DNA from: Corythucha ciliata
Lineage: Eukaryota > Arthropoda > Insecta > Hemiptera > Tingidae
Length of the DNA: 64,000 nt
Direction: 5' to 3'
Assembly (NCBI GenBank): GCA_038030265.1
Contig: CM075943.1
Location: 20,336,001 to 20,400,000 of the forward strand
A program made the translations under genes and the position numbers. The notes beneath the pieces are model-generated. The model was not told the origin of the DNA. It ran no database searches and saw only the letters and a program-made list of their open reading frames with translations. Shown here one piece after another: positions 62,015 to 64,000 of this stretch; position 1 is the stretch's first letter, and each line of letters begins with the position of its first letter.

Positions 62015-64000
62015 GCGGCTGAATTCACGCAACCCGACACATGAGCGCGAAATCGTTTGTTCAGTGGCATATTCTTTCGTAACATCGTTTGATTTTTTAA
62101 CCTCCCCGGTCATGTTTGCGACGATCACTTGTGTGTGTGGCTAAATTAAAATAGCCATGCACATGAGTGAAATCTAACGATACATTCTCGATTTGTTTTT
62201 GTTTGTTCGTCGCATAATGATTTCAGAGGCTAAACAAACGACGATTTCAGTTAAACAAACGAAGATTTTGGCTAAACAAACGATGCCACTTTCATGTGTC
62301 GGGCTGCTTGAATTTAGGCGTGCACACACACACACACACTGTCCATGACGAGCAGAGCGTGTTGGGGAGGCTAAACAAACAAATATTTGAACTAAACAAA
62401 CGATGTTCCTACAGAATGTGCCGCTCTCCTAAACAAAAGATTTCGCTCATGTGCCGGATTGCGTGAAGTTGACGGCGCAAATTTGTTCGCGGCAAATTTA
62501 GTAATTTCAGAGGGTAAACAAGCGAATATTTTTGCTAAACAAACGTGAACAAACAAATGGAACAGTTTTCATTGAGTTCAGCAGCAAGGGTCGAGTTCAC
62601 GGTAATATCGTAACTTACGACTACGTAAAGATCAAATACTTGCAATTTTAAGGATATTTAGACCCAAAACTTACAATTTCGCAGATATTTAGCTCCGAAT
62701 AATTCTGCAGCTATTTCTCTCAACTTTACCTGAGAGTTACAGATAAAATTGAAAATTTTCTCCTTCATTTTAGCTGTGAATTAGTAATTTTTCTCAATTT
62801 TATCCGTGAGAAGCGATTCTCACAATTTTAGCAGCGAATCGGTGATTTTTCCACTTTTACCGTCGAATCAGCGTTTTTTCTCAACTTTAGTCACGGGCCC
62901 GACCCAAGAACAGCACATTAGCGTATTTTTCACAATTTCAGCCGCGAATTAGCGATTTTTTTCACGTTAACCACAAAGTTCCTGCCTTCAGATAGCTCGA
63001 ATTAGCGTGTTCATAATTTTAACCGCGAATTAGCGACTTCTAAATTTTAGATCTCGATGAGCGTTTTTTTTTTATTTTAACAGGGAATGGGCGATTTCTC
63101 TCAATTTTAGCTGCGAATAAGTTTTTTTTTTATTTTAGCCGCGAATTGGCGGTTTTCTCAATATTAGCCGTGATGCGACTTAGCAACAAATGATCATTTT
63201 TCCAGTGGAATCTGTTTTTCGGGAGAAATGGCATGATTTTTTTTTAGGGAAAAATGTTCAGCTTCAATGCTAATCGGCCAGTTTGATGGGTCGAATTGAC
63301 GGTTTTCGTTTGTAGCTGGCTTCGAACGGCCTCACCCTTGCCCCCTCTTGGCTACAGCCCCGCATTAATTTTTGCCTAGGAGCCCCGTGAAGGGCTAGAA
63401 ACGGTCCTGAAAATATTCACTGAGCAACTACTTACCACGACGTTTTCAATCGCAATTCCAGCGTAGTGGTCCTTCAAGAAGTCGTATTGAGAATCAAAAA
63501 CTTTGAGAATATCTGGGATAGTCGAGATGGTCAGAGTTTTTCGATCAACCACGTGAAGATACATGTCACACCTGAGAAAGAAATAAGTTAAACAAATGAA
63601 CTAGAATGTGAGTCATAGGTTTCAGGTACCAACCATTCTTGCTTTATACTGCCGTAGGCGTCTATATGGAATTTAATGTCGTCAATGACGACCAATGATT
63701 TCGTCGCATTACTCAATTCAGCGATAATTTGGTCCTTTTCACGATGAACCTCTTCGGGCGGTTGAGACAGAATGACACGAATCAATTGCTGTTGCTCGTA
63801 CACCCATAAATTGACAAAGGTCGTGGTCTCTCGGTACGGCGGAGCCTTTTCTCTCGCCACCACTTCCAGTTTAAATCTTTCCTGATTGTATTCAGCCACC
63901 AGAGTCGCTGTTGTCACCTTGCCTGTTTCACCGATGGCAAACGGTTGAGGAACAACGGATCCTGAGGATCTGTTTGAGCCGGCTCGGTATAGATGGGACG
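59118..64000 (-). CDS. cadherin superfamily membrane protein, 3' part (7 exons, partial)
   Basis: Seven exons join in phase (63634-64000, 63436-63571, 59890-60014, 59722-59823, 59552-59663, 59330-59470, 59118-59249) to give the last 370 residues of a type I membrane protein. The N-terminal part has the end of a cadherin repeat (FAIGETGKVTTATLV, then ETTTFVNLWVYE). It lacks the DxND linker, so it should be the last repeat. A membrane-proximal region with IRVILSQPPEEV and SLVVIDDIKFHID follows, then a transmembrane helix (ALAALIALLIVLFVGC and on) with a CCCF border, and a cytoplasmic tail of about 160 residues containing NTTENPLWIEQ and KLYEEQELTMQVF. Cadherins of this kind mediate calcium-dependent adhesion at the cell surface. 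The layout suggests the Cad23, Cad87A, Cad88C or Cad99C/Pcdh15 group, but I cannot choose between them by eye. The gene continues upstream beyond the window. Confidence 0.85.
59330..59470 (-). CDS. cadherin exon: cytoplasmic tail
   Basis: The acceptor is GTTTTAAAG and the donor GTACGA; 47 codons, phase 0 at both ends. The peptide starts VDNTYATIQHPNRRGSLNTM and ends LPLDNISSHSQQ. NTYATIQ and GDYATLGG each resemble short tyrosine signalling motifs (inference). The acceptor lacks a long pyrimidine run but is T-rich. Confidence 0.8.
59552..59663 (-). CDS. cadherin exon: cytoplasmic tail, middle
   Basis: The acceptor is ATTTGCAG and the donor GTAAGT; one base finishes Gln, then 37 codons. The peptide begins KLKLYEEQELTMQVFCEPEN and ends RRESVDMSV. 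The tyrosine in an acidic context and the RRES site are possible phosphorylation positions (inference). Confidence 0.83.
59722..59823 (-). CDS. cadherin exon: start of cytoplasmic tail
   Basis: The acceptor is TTTCCAG and the donor GTGAGC; length 102 nt, completing Trp at the start and leaving CA for a split Gln codon. The peptide is IVPDPVDMKQSDMLIKKTVI followed by DDLNTTENPLWIEQ. The segment TENPLWIEQ is a compact aromatic/acidic motif of the tail. Confidence 0.83.
59890..60014 (-). CDS. cadherin exon: transmembrane helix
   Basis: The acceptor is TTATTTCAG and the donor GTAAGG; length 125 nt, phase 0 in and phase 2 out. The peptide begins PAFVSEKEDSFEPALAALIA and continues as an unbroken hydrophobic stretch of about 25 residues ending VVCCCFRHW. 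The acidic segment before it and the Cys/Arg/His border after it fit an outside-to-inside single-pass helix. The cysteines next to the membrane could be palmitoylated (inference). Confidence 0.85.
60895..61090. mobile_element. MITE, copy 2 of the ACACGCACAATAA family
   Basis: It begins ACACGTACAATAAAT and ends ATTACTGTGCGTG, near-inverted termini. The interior words GGGGTTGTACAATAAAATTG match the element at 56746-56958 in the same orientation. No coding capacity. The target duplication is not clear. Confidence 0.55.
61966..62012. repeat. 47-base poly(A) tract
   Basis: An uninterrupted run of A on the plus strand (T in the sense of the cadherin transcript). It could be the tail of a retroposed sequence lying to its left on the plus strand, but I see no recognisable SINE or processed gene there, and no clear flanking duplication. 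Confidence 0.7.
62226..62545. repeat. interspersed TAAACAAACGA repeats
   Basis: The word GCTAAACAAACGA or a close variant occurs about eight times in 320 bases, in the same orientation and irregularly spaced, with a (CA) run near 62325. Highly diverged array; no function is evident. Confidence 0.55.
62750..63190. repeat. class A degenerate ~30-nt array (TTTTAGCCGCGAATTAG type)
   Basis: Units with CAATTTTAGCCGCGAATTAG-like cores recur mostly 27 to 32 bases apart (for example near 62766, 62797, 62824, 62853, 62882, 62931, 62963). Units are diverged but the register is kept. The same class in the same orientation occurs at 51350-52150 and 57230-57780, and in reverse in the blocks at 9050-9350, 26990-27340 and 43150-43500. 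Confidence 0.65.
63436..63571 (-). CDS. cadherin exon: membrane-proximal region
   Basis: The acceptor is TTTCTCAG and the donor GTAAGT is a strong match. The exon is 136 nt: one base finishing Trp, then 45 codons starting CDMYLHVVDRKTLTI and ending GIAIENVV in phase 0. It lies between the last cadherin repeat and the membrane, where Cad23/Pcdh15-type proteins have a membrane-adjacent domain (family knowledge; its fold is not visible here). Confidence 0.82.
63634..64000 (-). CDS. cadherin exon: last cadherin repeat and start of membrane-proximal region
   Basis: Open from the window edge for 121 codons plus two bases. It ends at AAGAATG followed by the donor GTTGGT. The split codon TG|G gives Trp with the next exon, and this choice keeps the frame; a second possible donor (GTACCT, six bases on) does not join as well. 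The exon carries the end of the final cadherin repeat and the conserved-looking segment IRVILSQPPEEVHREKD. The 5' edge of the exon lies outside the window. Confidence 0.82.

Larger units (their letters stand above)
60015..63435. repeat. repeat-rich cadherin intron
   Basis: This 3.4-kb intron lies between the membrane-proximal and transmembrane exons. It holds arrays of degenerate ~30-nt units. Those around 60180-60790, 61340-61850 and 62630-62700 are built on ACCCGAAACTTGCAATTT-like words. Those at 62750-63190 are built on CAATTTTAGCCGCGAATTAG-like words. It also has a MITE (60895-61090), a 47-base A tract (61966-62012) and a scatter of TAAACAAACGA words (62226-62545). No reading frame in it looks coding. 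Confidence 0.7.

Overview
The window looks like arthropod (probably insect) nuclear DNA: AT-rich, almost no long reading frames, spliced genes with GT/AG introns, a Penelope-like retroelement, a fragment of an R1/Jockey-group non-LTR element, and many MITE and foldback (hairpin) DNA elements. No bacterial gene organisation is present. I cannot name the species from the sequence.

The only host gene I can support well is at the right end: the last seven exons of a minus-strand cadherin (59118-64000). They encode the end of the last cadherin repeat, a membrane-proximal region, a transmembrane helix and a cytoplasmic tail of about 160 residues. All junctions are in phase, and the gene continues past base 64000. 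Its 3.4-kb intron (60015-63435) is full of repeats.

Layout: 1-2745 is a foldback element with long inverted arms. 3240-4200 and 4700-5886 are arrays of degenerate ~30-nt repeats. 5889-9041 is a second foldback element, carrying a 5'-truncated non-LTR retrotransposon (6769-8106, perfect 15-bp target duplication) and a MITE (8378-8601). 9042-11670 is a third copy of a unit found again near 27030-29690 and 43190-45830. 14179-15645 is a TA-flanked hairpin element. 15830-17420 holds an inverted cluster of duplicated exon fragments of an unrecognised gene. 19565-21895 is a Penelope-like element with RT and GIY-YIG domains between 161-bp inverted repeats.

The largest structure is a duplication of about 13 kb: 21539-35147 and 37144-49775 are near identical and in the same orientation, and a 500-N assembly gap (36644-37143) abuts the second copy. 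The copies differ by clean transposon insertions: a 1.49-kb hairpin only in copy 1 (31596-33086), a 587-bp element with 8-bp target duplication only in copy 2 (40666-41252), and a MITE of two lengths. This is either a recent segmental duplication or two haplotypes placed in tandem by the assembler.

49776-58700 has no gene I recognise; it holds more degenerate ~30-nt arrays and MITEs. The possibly undescribed theme is the recurrence, in at least four sequence classes and both orientations, of highly diverged arrays that keep a unit of about 30 nt, together with many long perfect-to-imperfect hairpins that could give double-stranded RNA if transcribed.
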